The notes under the pieces were generated by a model. The model did no database searches. It was not told where the DNA came from and saw nothing but the letters and a program-made list of their open reading frames with translations. Below are positions 1 through 11,943 of a DNA stretch of 64,000 bases, one piece after another. The first letter of the stretch is position 1. Each line of letters starts with the position of its first letter. Origin of the DNA: Anaeramoeba flamelloides (lineage: Eukaryota; Metamonada; Anaeramoebidae). The translations under genes and the position numbers were made by a program. The stretch spans positions 10,235,001-10,299,000 of the forward strand of contig JANTQA010000070.1 in NCBI GenBank assembly GCA_027625915.1, written 5' to 3'.

Positions 1-990
1 TTATTCAAAATGTAAAAAAGAAACAATTTATAAATTTAGACATTATTAAACTAAACTAAATAGAATTTATTAGAGCCACCAAATTGATTGTGAAACTGAA
101 GATCCCCTTTTATTTTATTATTATTTATTTTTGGCTTTTATTGAATATATAATTTGATATTTATCCCAGAATATCTGTTCAAAATCAAATCCTTAGGACA
201 AAATATTTTTTGGGATTTATCATACTAAAATTCTGAGAAAACCAATGCGACAAAAAATTAGTTGTTTTATTATAAAATAACTTGAAATAACATTTTTAGA
301 GTTTAAAATATATGTAAAATACTTTTTTCTTCTTAAAAAATAGTTGAAAATAAGTAAATCTAAAAACCTACAAACTTTAGTTAATAAAACAATGATTTCC
401 GAAAATCTTTCCACAAAAACTATCATATTATCTTCGACTTGTTGTAGATCACAATATCTTTCTTATACCTAGTTATCAAAAACTATATTTTAAAAAATTT
501 TTACAAATAAAAGGTTGGAGGTCTTCAAAAAAATATATAGTACTTTATGAAAATTTGTCCAACATATAAGTCTAAAGAAATATTAGATAAAATATAATTT
601 TTAAAGGCTGGGGCTTTTTTTTTTAACAAAATGATATTTTATATTTAATTTAAATTAAAAATAGAGAATACCTTAATTTTAACAAAATTGATACAATTAT
701 TGTGGAAATCAAGTGAAATAACAACATTAATTCAAAATTAAAGATTATTTATTAATATTTTTTTTAAAGGATATCTTTTGATTATATAAAACGTGGGTAA
801 ATGACAAAAGATATATAGGCAAGAAAATACAAACTGATAAGTAATAATAAACAAAAAAGATTATTTTTTATATAATAATACTATAAAAATATAAATACAT
901 ACATAATAAAATATAATGCTTCTTGATACTTTATCGTTGGGATAGATATTATTCATCAATAGAAAAATGCCAATGAAAGAAAATTATTAT
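1..990. other. AT-rich flank downstream of the ABCG gene
   Basis: No gene is supported here. The stretch is A/T-rich with homopolymer runs, and its open frames are short and of low complexity with no recognisable domain. It would contain the 3' untranslated region of the ABCG gene that ends at 991. Confidence 0.5.
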
Positions 991-3135
991 TTATTTACCA
1001 ATTTCTCTTCTTTTACTATAATATACACCAAAATAAGTAAAAGCTTTAAGAATAAAAAGGAATAATAATAATAAAAGGAGGGACTCGGTATAATTAACAT
1101 CATTGTAAGCATAATAATTTAAAACTTGATCACCAGTAGTAAAGGGGCAAACAAAATTTACCAATTCTGAGGGGGTGCAACCGAATTTGAGATCGGTAAA
1201 TTCATTATTAATCAGCACCTCAAAGGCATATTTCATTGGGTTAATATACCGAAACCACCGAAGGAAGGCAGGTATTGTATCAAAATCGACGAGAAATCCG
1301 GTGAAGATTAGCTGTGGTATTATTACGGGTGGCGCTAGACCCAAGCCAATTTCAGAAGATTTAGAAACTGAAGATAATAAAAACCCAATTGTTGCACCAA
1401 CATTCCTTATCATGATTGTGGTTAACAAAAAAATGAAAAATGCGCCCCAATCTTTTCTTAACTTGGTCATATTGTACAATATTATTGAATAAAAGATCGG
1501 TATTATGACTTCAAAGGGGAAATCGCAAACCATTTTTGCATTTAAATAAGCCATCGCTGAATAAGTCCTATCCTGTGACTCCTTTAAAAACAAGACCTTT
1601 TCATAGGGAAGGTCATGTAGAACACTGATCATTGAGATCAATAGCGTGGCAATTAAAGAAAAAAACAAGAGCCCCATTCGATCTCTTACCCCGGTTTGGC
1701 TCAGTGGTAGATCATAAAACACCGATCCAACAAATAAGGCCACAAACACACCAGCAAATATTTTGATTAATTTTTGCTTTTCCCTAATTGTGGTGATCAT
1801 ACCTCTATGGATCAAAACCCAGGATTTGTAAAACTCATTTCTTGTCACAGAATTTCTTGCTGTCAATTGGTCTGATAGACAGTGATCAGGCTTTGCATAC
1901 AATTTGAACAATTTAGATTTTTGGTATCGCTTTATTAATTCTTTCACAAATGCCAAAGTGCCTGGCTTGTTTTTAATTTCTCCCTCGAATTCATCATCAT
2001 TCTCATCATTAGAGTACTCCTCATCACTATTGCTTACAATAATGTCTTGATCAAGATCATCGTTACCATCTTTCTGATTATGGTTACCATCTGTATTATT
2101 CCTATTCTCATTCCCATTCCTATCTCTCTCACTCTTGTCGGCATTCTTTTTATTTTTGAGGTTGACAATTTTTGGAGCATTTGTGCCGTTTTCTGATTTT
2201 GAATCTATGAGATCATCGGAAGAGGAAAAGTAATATTTGTTTCTTCGTTTTCTTTTGGGCTTTTTATAATTGATTTCCAATTGCGGGAGTCCATAAGTAT
2301 TTTTTTCCTTGATCTCAACTAACTGAACCATCCAATCGGCCTGGTTAACACCTGATCTGCAATGTAGTCCAAATGTTTGAAAATATTTTCTGATCATTCG
2401 AACGGGGCCATAATAGATCACCGAACCCTTGGACAAAACCATCGATTTATCAAAGAGCGTAAAGATTTCTTGTCTTGGTTGATGTATGGAACAAATGACA
2501 GTGAGCCCCCTGAGGCTTAGATCCTTGAGTAACGAGATCACAGAAAAGGCCGTGTTGGAGTCCAACCCCGAGGTAGGCTCATCGAGAAAGAGCACCTGTG
2601 GCTCGGAAATAAGTGACGTACCAATATTTAACCTTTTCCTTTCACCACCAGAGATACCGCTGCTCCTCCGCCCATAGCTCCCAATTATCGTGTCACGGCA
2701 GTGTTCCAATTTAAGCATCTGAATGACAGTGTTAACTCTTTTCGTTCTTTCTTCTTTTGTCGTGTTCTTCGGTAGAACCAATTTGCCAACAAAGTTTAAA
2801 GTCTCGGTTGGGGTCAGCGTGTTCAGCAGAATGTCGTCTTGTGTGGTAAACGAAATGGATGGGAAGTAGTCCTCTGTAAGCTCCTCACCCCCATAGAGTA
2901 CCTCTCCATACAAAGTACCCTTATGCGGCGCCCTTCCTGCTAGTGTACTCAAAAGAGTTGTCTTTCCGGCGCCACTTGGGCCAAGCAAACACACCAAATT
3001 GCCCGGCTCAATCGTAATGTTGACATTATTCAAGATTGTTTTGCCTTTAATTTGAAAACTTAGATCCTTCGCTTCAACTGACACACCCTGAAAACCATCG
3101 CTTGCCAAATTCGCAGTTGTGCTTAGTAAAGTCAT
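991..3135 (-). CDS. ABC transporter, ABCG (White) family half-transporter
   Basis: A 714-residue membrane exporter with the ABCG order of one ATPase domain followed by one membrane domain, so it must act as a dimer. The substrate cannot be read from the sequence; relatives move sterols, lipids or drugs. The ATPase domain shows Walker A GPSGAGKT (residues 52-59), the Q-loop near Q99, the signature SGGER (162-166), Walker B VLFLDE (181-186) followed by the D-loop, and the switch histidine in SIHQP (218). Between about 290 and 390 lies a long hydrophilic linker, basic then Asn/Asp/Glu-rich, that is longer than usual for the family. From about 455 come hydrophobic segments consistent with six helices and a final extracellular loop with cysteines near the last helix. 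The gene has no intron and stands out from its flanks by richer base composition. The start is the first ATG before the ATPase domain. Confidence 0.95.
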   Translation of the reverse strand: MTLLSTTANLASDGFQGVSVEAKDLSFQIKGKTILNNVNITIEPGNLVCLLGPSGAGKTTLLSTLAGRAPHKGTLYGEVLYGGEELTEDYFPSISFTTQDDILLNTLTPTETLNFVGKLVLPKNTTKEERTKRVNTVIQMLKLEHCRDTIIGSYGRRSSGISGGERKRLNIGTSLISEPQVLFLDEPTSGLDSNTAFSVISLLKDLSLRGLTVICSIHQPRQEIFTLFDKSMVLSKGSVIYYGPVRMIRKYFQTFGLHCRSGVNQADWMVQLVEIKEKNTYGLPQLEINYKKPKRKRRNKYYFSSSDDLIDSKSENGTNAPKIVNLKNKKNADKSERDRNGNENRNNTDGNHNQKDGNDDLDQDIIVSNSDEEYSNDENDDEFEGEIKNKPGTLAFVKELIKRYQKSKLFKLYAKPDHCLSDQLTARNSVTRNEFYKSWVLIHRGMITTIREKQKLIKIFAGVFVALFVGSVFYDLPLSQTGVRDRMGLLFFSLIATLLISMISVLHDLPYEKVLFLKESQDRTYSAMAYLNAKMVCDFPFEVIIPIFYSIILYNMTKLRKDWGAFFIFLLTTIMIRNVGATIGFLLSSVSKSSEIGLGLAPPVIIPQLIFTGFLVDFDTIPAFLRWFRYINPMKYAFEVLINNEFTDLKFGCTPSELVNFVCPFTTGDQVLNYYAYNDVNYTESLLLLLLFLFILKAFTYFGVYYSKRREIGK

Positions 3136-4132
3136 TTGCTCATCATCATATGGTTCATCTTTAGAAAATATTCAAAAGAATTTATCATGTTTTATTCAAA
3201 TGAGTGTATGTTTTTGGTTTTTGTTTTTTTTTTTCTTCTATTGGATCATATCCAATAGAGTTCGAAAGAATAAAAGAAATCTTGAAATAACTTACTACCA
3301 TTTAACATGCAAAGATTTTTTTTTTATTTTTCCTGTTTAAAGTGAATAAAAGAAATTAAAAATAATATTGGAAAGTTTTTTCCCGATTCTAATCAATTAT
3401 TTTGGAAAACCTGTTTGATTAATTAAAAGTTTATTGACGATTTTGGTGTTCAAATAACATTCGTTTCGAAATAATTTTTACATTTTTTTCTTTTTTTGTG
3501 TTTAAAATCTGTAAAGTCAAATTGAAGTGATCAATTTGGGTAAGTTGATGAATTGATATTTAGATTTTCTAATTCTAATACCCTGCATTTTTCATAATAA
3601 TTTTTTTTCGAAAAGAGCCTATCTGAGCTTTTAAAATGGAATCTATCTTTATTAAATTTGGATTAATAGCCTTTATTTACAAACATTTTTTTTTTTTTTG
3701 TGAATAAGCAATTTTTCAGTTTTATTTTTCAAGAAAAGAGAATTTCGATTTTCAAGAAAAGAACAAAAAATATAATACATAAAGATTTTTCAACAATAGT
3801 ATATTTTCCTATTTTTTCAATTACTTTTGTTGCTCACAAAAATAGAATTTTAAAATCACGATTTTTTTTTTTTAACAATTTCCAGTCCGATGTGAAAGAG
3901 TAAAAAGAAGTAAAAGATTTTATATTAATTAAACTTTTTTAAGGATAACAGTCCTTGAAATTGGAAAAAAGATAAAATGTTTGTCTTTTAATTATCAGTC
4001 TCTCTATAACCAACAAACTAATTTATATCAAACAGTGAAAAATATTTATTTTTAAAAAATTGATTAATCAATTAGTATTTGAAGTAAATTTTTCTTGTTT
4101 TTCTCATTTTAACAAAAAAAAAAAGAATTTTC
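3136..4132. other. Intergenic, 5' flank of the ABCG gene
   Basis: A/T-rich spacer with T-tracts. It should contain the ABCG promoter and 5' leader, but no motif can be assigned. No conserved open frame is seen on either strand. Confidence 0.4.
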
Positions 4133-4659
4133 TTAAGGTCTACGATCCCACCCCTGAGGGGGTTGAGTAATTGTGTTATTTCACTTTCACTTCTCAAAAA
4201 AAATTTTCACAGAGAACAAATTGAACAAAAAAAAAAAAAAAACATTTTTTGTCATCTTTACCTTTTCTCGCAGACTATTTTTCTTTGTTTTTTAATGAAA
4301 AGGAAAATTGAAAATAACAAAAAAAATTGCAATAAAAATTGCTTTTGGGGATTTTCAAGTGTATTTCAAATTTGAGAACATTTCTAACTTGTAAAAGAAA
4401 ATTTAAAAAATATGTAGAACAACTCTAGAAAATAGCGAGAGTTCCGAAAGTTGAAATGGAAATTCTAAAATATTAAAATCAAAATTAGGCATTATCTTTC
4501 AAGGTAAAAATTGTGAAAATTGTTGAAATTAGAAAATTTCTCATTTATTTTTTCAAAAAGAAATTCTCATTTGGAAAAATATTACTTTGATTACATAACT
4601 TATTCAAGGGTGATTTTATACGTTATTTCACTATTTTCACCCAAAAAATTAGTCCTTAA
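4133..4659. mobile_element. TTAA-bounded non-autonomous element, copy 1 (527 bp)
   Basis: Bounded by TTAA at 4133-4136 and 4656-4659. The left end reads TTAAGGTC and the right end AGTCCTTAA, so short inverted ends start with GG next to the TTAA. The whole element matches 31152-31672 in reverse orientation, including an internal block (TGAGAAGTGAAAGTG in that copy) and an end block with the word CACCCTTGA. There is no transposase, so it is MITE-like. TTAA flanks are the hallmark of piggyBac-type insertion, though canonical piggyBac ends begin CCC rather than GG. Confidence 0.75.
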
Positions 4660-4832
4660 GGTATTAGTATCTATTATTTTTTTAGACCAATTTCTAAATA
4701 AGGATTCCCGAGATAGAAATATATTTAATATTGAAAATAAACAGGGGACGATCAAATTATAAGTAATTGACAAAAAAATTTCTCAATCTCTATTAAATTT
4801 AGGTAAAAAAAATTAAAAGAGATTAGTATTAA
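4656..4832. mobile_element. Short TTAA-bounded element (177 bp), deletion form of the 16.1-kb element
   Basis: Starts at the same TTAA that ends the preceding element and ends at TTAA 4829-4832. Its first 100 bases align with the first 100 bases of the element at 16137, including the words CTAAATAAGGA and AAAATAAACAG. Its right end matches that element's right end (CTCTATTAAATTTA followed by a GAGATTAGTA-like end). It has no coding capacity. Confidence 0.65.
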
Positions 4833-5189
4833 TCTTTGAGAAATTTTTAAGAACCAGCCCAACGGTATCAAAATAATTAAAAAAAGAGGAAAAAGAGTTT
4901 TTTAAATAATATTGTTACACTTGTGGGTATTCAAAATATAAATGAGAAAAAATTTCACTTCCTTTTCAAAATTTTTCTTTTAATAATAGAGTTCCCAAAG
5001 AAGTTGGTTGTAATTTGTGAAATATTTGAAAAAGAAAAATGAAAATGAAATTATTTTTTTTTCAGATTTATTATTCAAATGAAGGATTAAAAAATATATT
5101 TTCCAACACTATATATAAGTTTATGAACAAAAAAAAACACAGATAAGAAGTTTGAAAGTACTATTGATTTTTGTCAAATGAAACCTTTT

Positions 5190-7247
5190 CCTTCAGGAAG
5201 AAAAAACATTTTATAATTTTCAAATTTTAAGTAATTCAACACTACTGAAAAAAAAGATTTTTTATGTGCCCTCTGATATTGAAACTTTAGCAATAAAAAT
5301 AACATATACTGTTATGTTGCCGAAAAAAAAAAAAAAACGAACTCAAAGTAAATCAGAGTTGAATCATTATTTCTCAATTGTTTGAAAATATATTTTTTGA
5401 TTATGCTTCAATTTTTATTAAATTATGTTTTAGATTTCGATATGTGTTGGTGGGAGTGCTTGAAATTCACCAAAGAATAAACCCAAAAAAATATACCCAA
5501 AAAAGTCTCTATTTTAAATAAATATTTTTTCTTTGAAAATACCAAACAAAACAGATCACCTTTTCCATAAAATTGTGAAAATCAAGAAAGAGAAAATAAA
5601 TTCTAACAAATTTAATTTTAAAAGTTTTTTTTCTTTATCTATTTAATGTTAATTGTAAAATAAAAAGCTAAAACTTTTCATTTAGTATTCCAAAAAAATC
5701 TATTCAAGAATTATAAAAAATTATCAAAGTACCAAAATTTAATAGGGAAATTAATAAGTCACGTTCTTATTGAAATTAAAAAAATTGAAATTTGTGAATG
5801 ATTTATACAAACTTTTTTTGGAAAGCTGAATGAAAATAAACTATTTTTGAAAAATTGTGACTTACCAAAAATAATAAATTGAAAAAAAAAAATATCCTTT
5901 AGTTTTCAAGAACAATTAATAACTAAATATGATTTTTGATTCACTTTTAAGTCATTCTAAATCTATAAAAGCCTGATATATTAAAAATTAAAAAAAAAAA
6001 TAAAACCAAAAACCAAAAAAAAGTGAGTCACAATTTTTGAAATGAGCATTACGGATTGTTTATTAATGAACTTTCACTGAAAAAAAGTTGAAAAACAAGA
6101 TTTTTTATGAATAATTAAATCCATTTTCAAAGACATTACATAGTCTCAAATTTCTTAGTGATTATTTGTCTTTTCGAAGATCTTTTTTTTTCCACATGAT
6201 CTTTTAAAAAAAAAAAAAAGAAAAAGAAAAAAGAAAAAGAAAAACAAAGAAAAAGAAAAAAAAAGAAAAAAAAAAGAAAAAAAAAATTTGAAAAATCAAA
6301 ACTAAAAATTTCAAAATTAGAAAAAATCAATCTTATAAAAAAATTTGAAAATATTTTTTTTGTAAAGAATACTTGAATAAACCCCCAAAATAACTCCCAT
6401 TAATATTATAAAGTGAGTCAAAAATTCTGTAAAATAGTTTATTTTTTTATGTATTTTGTAACAAATAGTGATTTGTATGAGTTTAAATAAAATATTACCT
6501 TGGGTTACTGACACTATTACCGTTTATTATTATTTTATATAATATTTTTTTTATAAATTGATTAAAAAAATTTTCCAATATTTTTATCAAATCAAGCTAA
6601 AACAAAGAACACCATTTCAAAAAGTAAAAAAAAAATAAAATTTGGAATTAAAAAAAAAAACAAAAAAAAAACGCTCGATTCAAAGAAAAAAAATATATAT
6701 TTAAAATTTGAAAACATGAATTAGAATTCTTTTGGGGTTTCAATTTAAATCAAAAAGAAATAATTATAAAATCAAACAAATAAACAAAAGAAATCAATAT
6801 TCCAAAGAAGAATTCTCAAAAATATCCTATTGACTGAAAAAAAAACTATAATTAGATGAATTGAATGAAAATTGGATTTTAAAAATTCATTTTAAGAATA
6901 CATTTTCAATACGAAGTAATTTGTTAATTAAAAATTTCCCAAACAAAATTTTCCCGGCCCAGAATTAAAAATAAAACTAAATAAAGAAGACTAAAATTAT
7001 GTCAAATGCTACAGATAAGATCAAGAATAAATGATTTTTCTTTTAATTTTTCCGAGCTCAATTTTTTCATTTTTTAGACTTTTAATTGTCTTTTTTTTAT
7101 CGGTAAATGAATTTATTTTGCTAGGATATACTCCACTCTCATATTTATGAAAATATTAATGTATTTGGTTAAATAAATGGTTTGAGTATTTCAGTTAAAC
7201 ATAAATTTCTACAGCCAAAATTTGTAAAATGCCATACCTCTTATAAG
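5190..7247. mobile_element. Diverged copy of the 1.2-kb TTAA element, split by a TA element
   Basis: Aligns along its length with 61982-63198: shared blocks include GAGTTGAATC, AAGATCACC-like, TTTATTATTATTTTATA, TTTTTATCAAA and TTATGAAA..ATTAATGTATTTGGTTAAA-like sequence. The outer ends have decayed (TTCA and TTAT where TTAA is expected), so this copy looks older. The alignment is broken by the insertion at 5837-6441. Boundaries are approximate. Confidence 0.6.
5837..6441. mobile_element. TA-bounded inverted-repeat element, family 1, copy A (605 bp)
   Basis: Begins TAAACTATTTTTGAAAAATT and ends with the near-reverse complement (ends AAAATAGTTTA), with TA on both sides as for Tc1/mariner-type insertion. 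A third copy of the terminal motif (GTGAGTCACAATTTTTGAAA) lies inside at about 6022, pointing inward. The A-tract at 6207-6290 is interspersed with G. Nearly the same sequence occurs at 11510-12122. There is no open reading frame of note. Confidence 0.8.
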
Positions 7248-7469
7248 TTTGAAATCGGTATCCTTTTCTTTTTTTATTTTATTTATAACCAATAGGTAAC
7301 GATGTGTTTTGTTTCTTTTAGATTATCTACTTGTTTTTGGTCGTTTCCAATCATTTTTTTTTGTTTCTATTATTTAAAACCAACCAATTGATTAGGTTTT
7401 TATATATATATATATATATACTAATTTTAATTATTCCTATTGAATGTTTGAAAATTGGATCGTTACTAT

Positions 7470-7658
7470 ACGAATCTTTTCTTTTTCCTTTTCATTGAAA
7501 AACATTGAAAAAAAATGTGTTTGGAAATGTAAAGATAACTAAAAAAGGTTTTTTTTTTTTTAGTCCAATTTCTTCAGAATGAAAAATTCTAATTGAGAAG
7601 TGAAAGTGAAATAACACAACAACATAACACTCTCAAGTGTAGGAAACCTAGCCCTTAA
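7470..7658. mobile_element. Partial copy of the 520-bp TTAA element
   Basis: Matches the right part of 31152-31672 in the same orientation (CATTGAAAAA, CCAATTTCTTC, TTGAGAAGTGAAAGTG, ATAACACAACAA, ACTCTCA) and ends at TTAA 7655-7658 after GCCC. The left end cannot be found, so the copy is probably truncated. Confidence 0.5.
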
Positions 7659-8093
7659 GTTAATATTTAAGAATACTTTTCAAAATTTTGTTGATTCTGG
7701 ACTGATATTTGAAATTTAAAAGTGATACAATTCTTTTCCTTATCTTTTTTTGAATTCTCAAAGTATTTCATGGTACAAGCACTTTCTTTATCACAAAATT
7801 TACAAATGTTCGAAGAAAAAAGAATCAAACAGAGAATTTGAGAAATACAAATTACAGTCTAATACTTGAAAAAATTCTTTGTAAAAGAAAAAAGTAATGA
7901 AAAAGAAGTGAAAAAATTATGCAATTAATCATTCAAATACCAGTAAAATAAAATTTTTATTTCTTAAAAGTAATAAAGTATATCAAACAGATTCTTACCA
8001 ACCATTTTAATATTGGTTTCATAATTATAAAAAAGATCTCTTGATCTAAATACCAAAGATAAAAATATAAAGTAATATTTTCATTTTTTTTTT
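7659..8093. other. 5' flank of VPS11
   Basis: A/T-rich sequence without repeats I recognise. It ends in a T-tract directly before the VPS11 start codon. No promoter motif can be assigned. Confidence 0.35.
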
Positions 8094-11000
8094 ATGGCGA
8101 GTTGGAAAAAATTTATTTTTTTTGAACGTGAGGTTGTCAAAGATAAAGAAACACAACAAAAACATTCAGTTCTTGAAGGCAAAGAAATTGTATCTATTAC
8201 AACTGGAAGAACACACTTTATCTTTGGAGGTATAAAAATCACTCACCAAAAAACAAACTATAAGAAAAAGAATTTTTCTTTTTTTTTTTTTTCTTTTTTT
8301 TTTTTCAAAAAAAAACCTTTTAATAATTTTTTTTCTTATACATTTCCATCCCATGACCTACACTGATATTTTTACTAATTTAAAACTTGACTAATTTAGA
8401 GACAAATGGATCCATTGCATTATTAAATTCACAATTTGTTATTCAGTGTTATTTTAAGGGTTACAAACATGAACTCCTTCAACTCCAACACCTTAAACAT
8501 GAAAGTGTTCTTGTTACAGTCGGATTGGATGATCCAAAAGGAAGGTGGATCGTTAGGCTATGGGACACCGAGTTAGGCAATGAAGAAAACGAGACACTGC
8601 GTAAAATACGCGAATTCAACATTTCAAGACAGGACTACCCCAACGCAAATATTAGTTATATCACTGTACTTGAAACACTACAAATGGTGGCATTTGGCTT
8701 TGATTCTGGGGCAATTCTTCTTGCTTCTGGGAATTTAATGAATCAAAAATTGAAATTAAGGATGAAAAAAATCAGACAACCAAATAAGGATTCATTAATT
8801 GGTACTTTTCAAAAATATTTTTTTTTTTTTTCCTTTTTCTTTCCTTTTTCTTTTCTTTTTACTTTTTTCTAAATCACAAGAGCCATATTTTGGAATTTTA
8901 TTTTCAAATATGTTTTAATTTTGTAACTTAACTCCAATAAATAGGTTTACTCTTTAGACAAAAACCAAAGAGGTCAACAAATGGAAATATTTTGTATTGT
9001 GTTACAAAGTCAAATATCTCTTTTTATGAGATTAGACCAAATGGAGACATTCAATTAACTCCTCTCGAGAGTGATTTCCAATCAAACAGAAATTGCTGTA
9101 TTGTTAGCGATAAGTACGATTTAGCTTTGGCACTAAACGAAGTAAAAATAGCTTTTTATTGAAAAGAAAAATCTTTTTTTTCTTCTTCTCTCTCTCCGAC
9201 TCTTCTCTTTCTAATCATTTCAGAATTATTCACATTTTTTTTTTTTTTTGTTTTCAAATAAAATTTATTTAAGGCCGTTTTTTATTTTACTCTTGACGGA
9301 AGAGGACCCTGCTTTCAATTTCAAGAAGAAAACGTCAAATTATTTCAATTTAGAAGTTATTTGGTTGTGCTTTCCTCAAAAAGCTCGAATCGAACAAATT
9401 TAATTATTTATGATATTAAAAACAGATACAAAGCCTTTGTTACATATTTCAACTCGGACAATCTTGAAATTGTTTCTGAATGGGGCTGTATTTTTATAAT
9501 AGACAAATCAAATCAAAACACAGTAAATTTTCCTTTCCTTTGAACTCTTTTCTTTTTTTAATCTTTAAATATTCTTTTGTTAAACCTTGAAATACACCTT
9601 GGAAATTCCACAATATGCTATATTAATTAATTTTTATTTGGTTTTCCAATTATTTCATTACTCTAAATTTTCAAAATTATTTATTTTGTGCATTTCAGAA
9701 CCAACCACAAAAACTAAATTTAATAATTTGAGAATTCTTTTTCTTGGATCTTAAAAATAAATTAGTTTGAATTTAACTATAATATTTCATTTTGAATTTG
9801 TTTCTTATTCGGTCATACAAGTAATGATTTTATTTACAACTTTTTAAAATTTTAATTGGAACAATCTTAGAATTCAATTATTAATGATAATTCTAATTAA
9901 TGCTAACAATGAACAAAAACCCAAAATAATAAATACGTTTTCAGAATAAAAAATTGAAATAATTATATACGGGTGGGTTACGGAAATTTTTGTGATTTTG
10001 ATTATAAAAAAATTCAAAATAAACTCCCTCAAATGTATTTAATGAAAATTTTTGAAAAAATGAATGGAAACAAAATTCCAGTATTTTCTCTTGGGGTAAA
10101 ACAATATAAACTTTAAATTGATAGCTTTTTTTTCGAAAAGATTTTGAGAGAATGTATTCTTTATTGATATAATTGTAAAAAAAAATAAATGTCCTTTCCA
10201 TTTAGATCTCTTTTTCAAAGATTTCCTCATCATAAAAAAAAAAAAATCAAAAAATATACAACTAAAAAGAAACATTTCCAAAAACTAATTAAATTTCAAT
10301 TTTGTCTAAATTTTAAAATAAACTCTTTTCAAATAAAAGTGCATAAAAAATTTCAAGAATTATTCATAATTGAATGAAATTAATTGTATTATCATTATAA
10401 AATCTAAGAAACTCTTTAAAACATCAAAAAAAAACACTCAACTGAATCTTTAAAACCCATTAAAACAAAACAATAAAAATTAAAATTCAATATTTGAAAA
10501 ATTGATGTGACCTTTTATTTGAAATGAAAAATCTCGTTTTGTAAATTGTAAAGTAAAAAAATATAAAATCAATAAAAACCTTTGAACAAGGCGAATTGAG
10601 AAAAAGTTCTCGACATTTTATTGATAATTCTTTACACGTCAAACTTTTGTTCTTTAAAGTCTCATTTTCAATATAAAGCCGCAATTCATCTGGTATTTTG
10701 TTGGAGTTATTCTTTTCTTTATTTTCTTTTTTATTTGTTCCAGATACCAATCCAATAATGGCCTTTCTTAATTCCTATATCTAGCTCATTCGAAATCCAA
10801 CTTAAACTATTTCCATTTATACACTGACAGATTATTTCCAAATTGGTTTCTTCTTATCTTGCTTTTTCATTTTCCAACTGTTCAAAATCCATAAATAAAA
10901 AAAAAAATGAAAAAATGAATAATTAAAATGAAAATCACCAATAAGTAATTATCTTATTAACAATCAAATTCGATAGTATTAATGAGTTGAGAGGTGTGGC

Positions 11001-11905
11001 TTTTTGTTTGAAAAAGGGTTTAGAAAATATTGATCACTTTTTATGGGTATTTCCTTTCTATAAAAATGACAAATTGGTTTTCAAAACAAATTATAAGAAT
11101 TAAATCTCAATAAATTAATTTTTAATCAAGATAATCAAAAATCCTTTCTTTAATGAATAATCGTGATATCGATCTAATTTTTTGTTTGAATTTCTAAAAG
11201 GTAATACAAGTATAAGGGAATCTAGAGTGTAATTTACACTTCTTCAATAATGGTATTTTATGCAATTTTCAAACACAAAACATTTTTACTTTTTTTAATA
11301 ATTCATATCAATTTATATCATATTATTATTATAATTTCATTTAAAATTGTTTTTTTTTATCAATTTTTGAATTTTTGTTTGAGATTTTTTACCAAAGAAA
11401 TCATAGAAATCACATAATATGCAGAAATCACAGAAAAATCACAGAAATCATAGTAATCAATACACAAAAAAAAAAAACAATTTTTTCTGCAACAAATTAA
11501 TGCACAAACTAAACTCTTTTTCAAAAATTGTGACTCACCTAAAATAATAAATTGAAAAAAAAATATTATCCTTTAGTATTCAAGAACAATTAATAACTAA
11601 ATATGATTTGTAATTCACTTTTAAGTCATTCTAAATCTATAAAAACCTGATATATTAAAAATTACAAAAAATAAAACCAAAAACTAAAAAAAAAGTGAGT
11701 CACAATTTTTGAAATGAGCATTACGGATTTTTTATTACTGAACTTTCACTGAAAAAAAGTTGAACAACAAGATTTTTTTATGAATAATTAAATCCATTTT
11801 CAAAGACATTACATAGTCTCAAATTTCTTAGTGATTATTTGTCTTTTCGAAGATCTCTTTTTTTTTCAGCATGATCTTTTTTTTAAAAAAAAAAGAAAAA
11901 AAAAG

Positions 11906-11943
<38 letters not shown>

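Noticed and set aside
4133-7658. A single 3.5-kb element with inverted ends (TGAGAAGTGAAAGTG at both sides)
   Set aside because: The left part is complete on its own (4133-4659, matched end to end by 31152-31672). The right part is a separate partial copy, so the inverted arrangement is two neighbouring copies.
8166-8354. Minus-strand open frame over the first VPS11 intron
   Set aside because: It is low-complexity Lys/Phe sequence from A and T tracts and lies over a proven exon and intron of VPS11.
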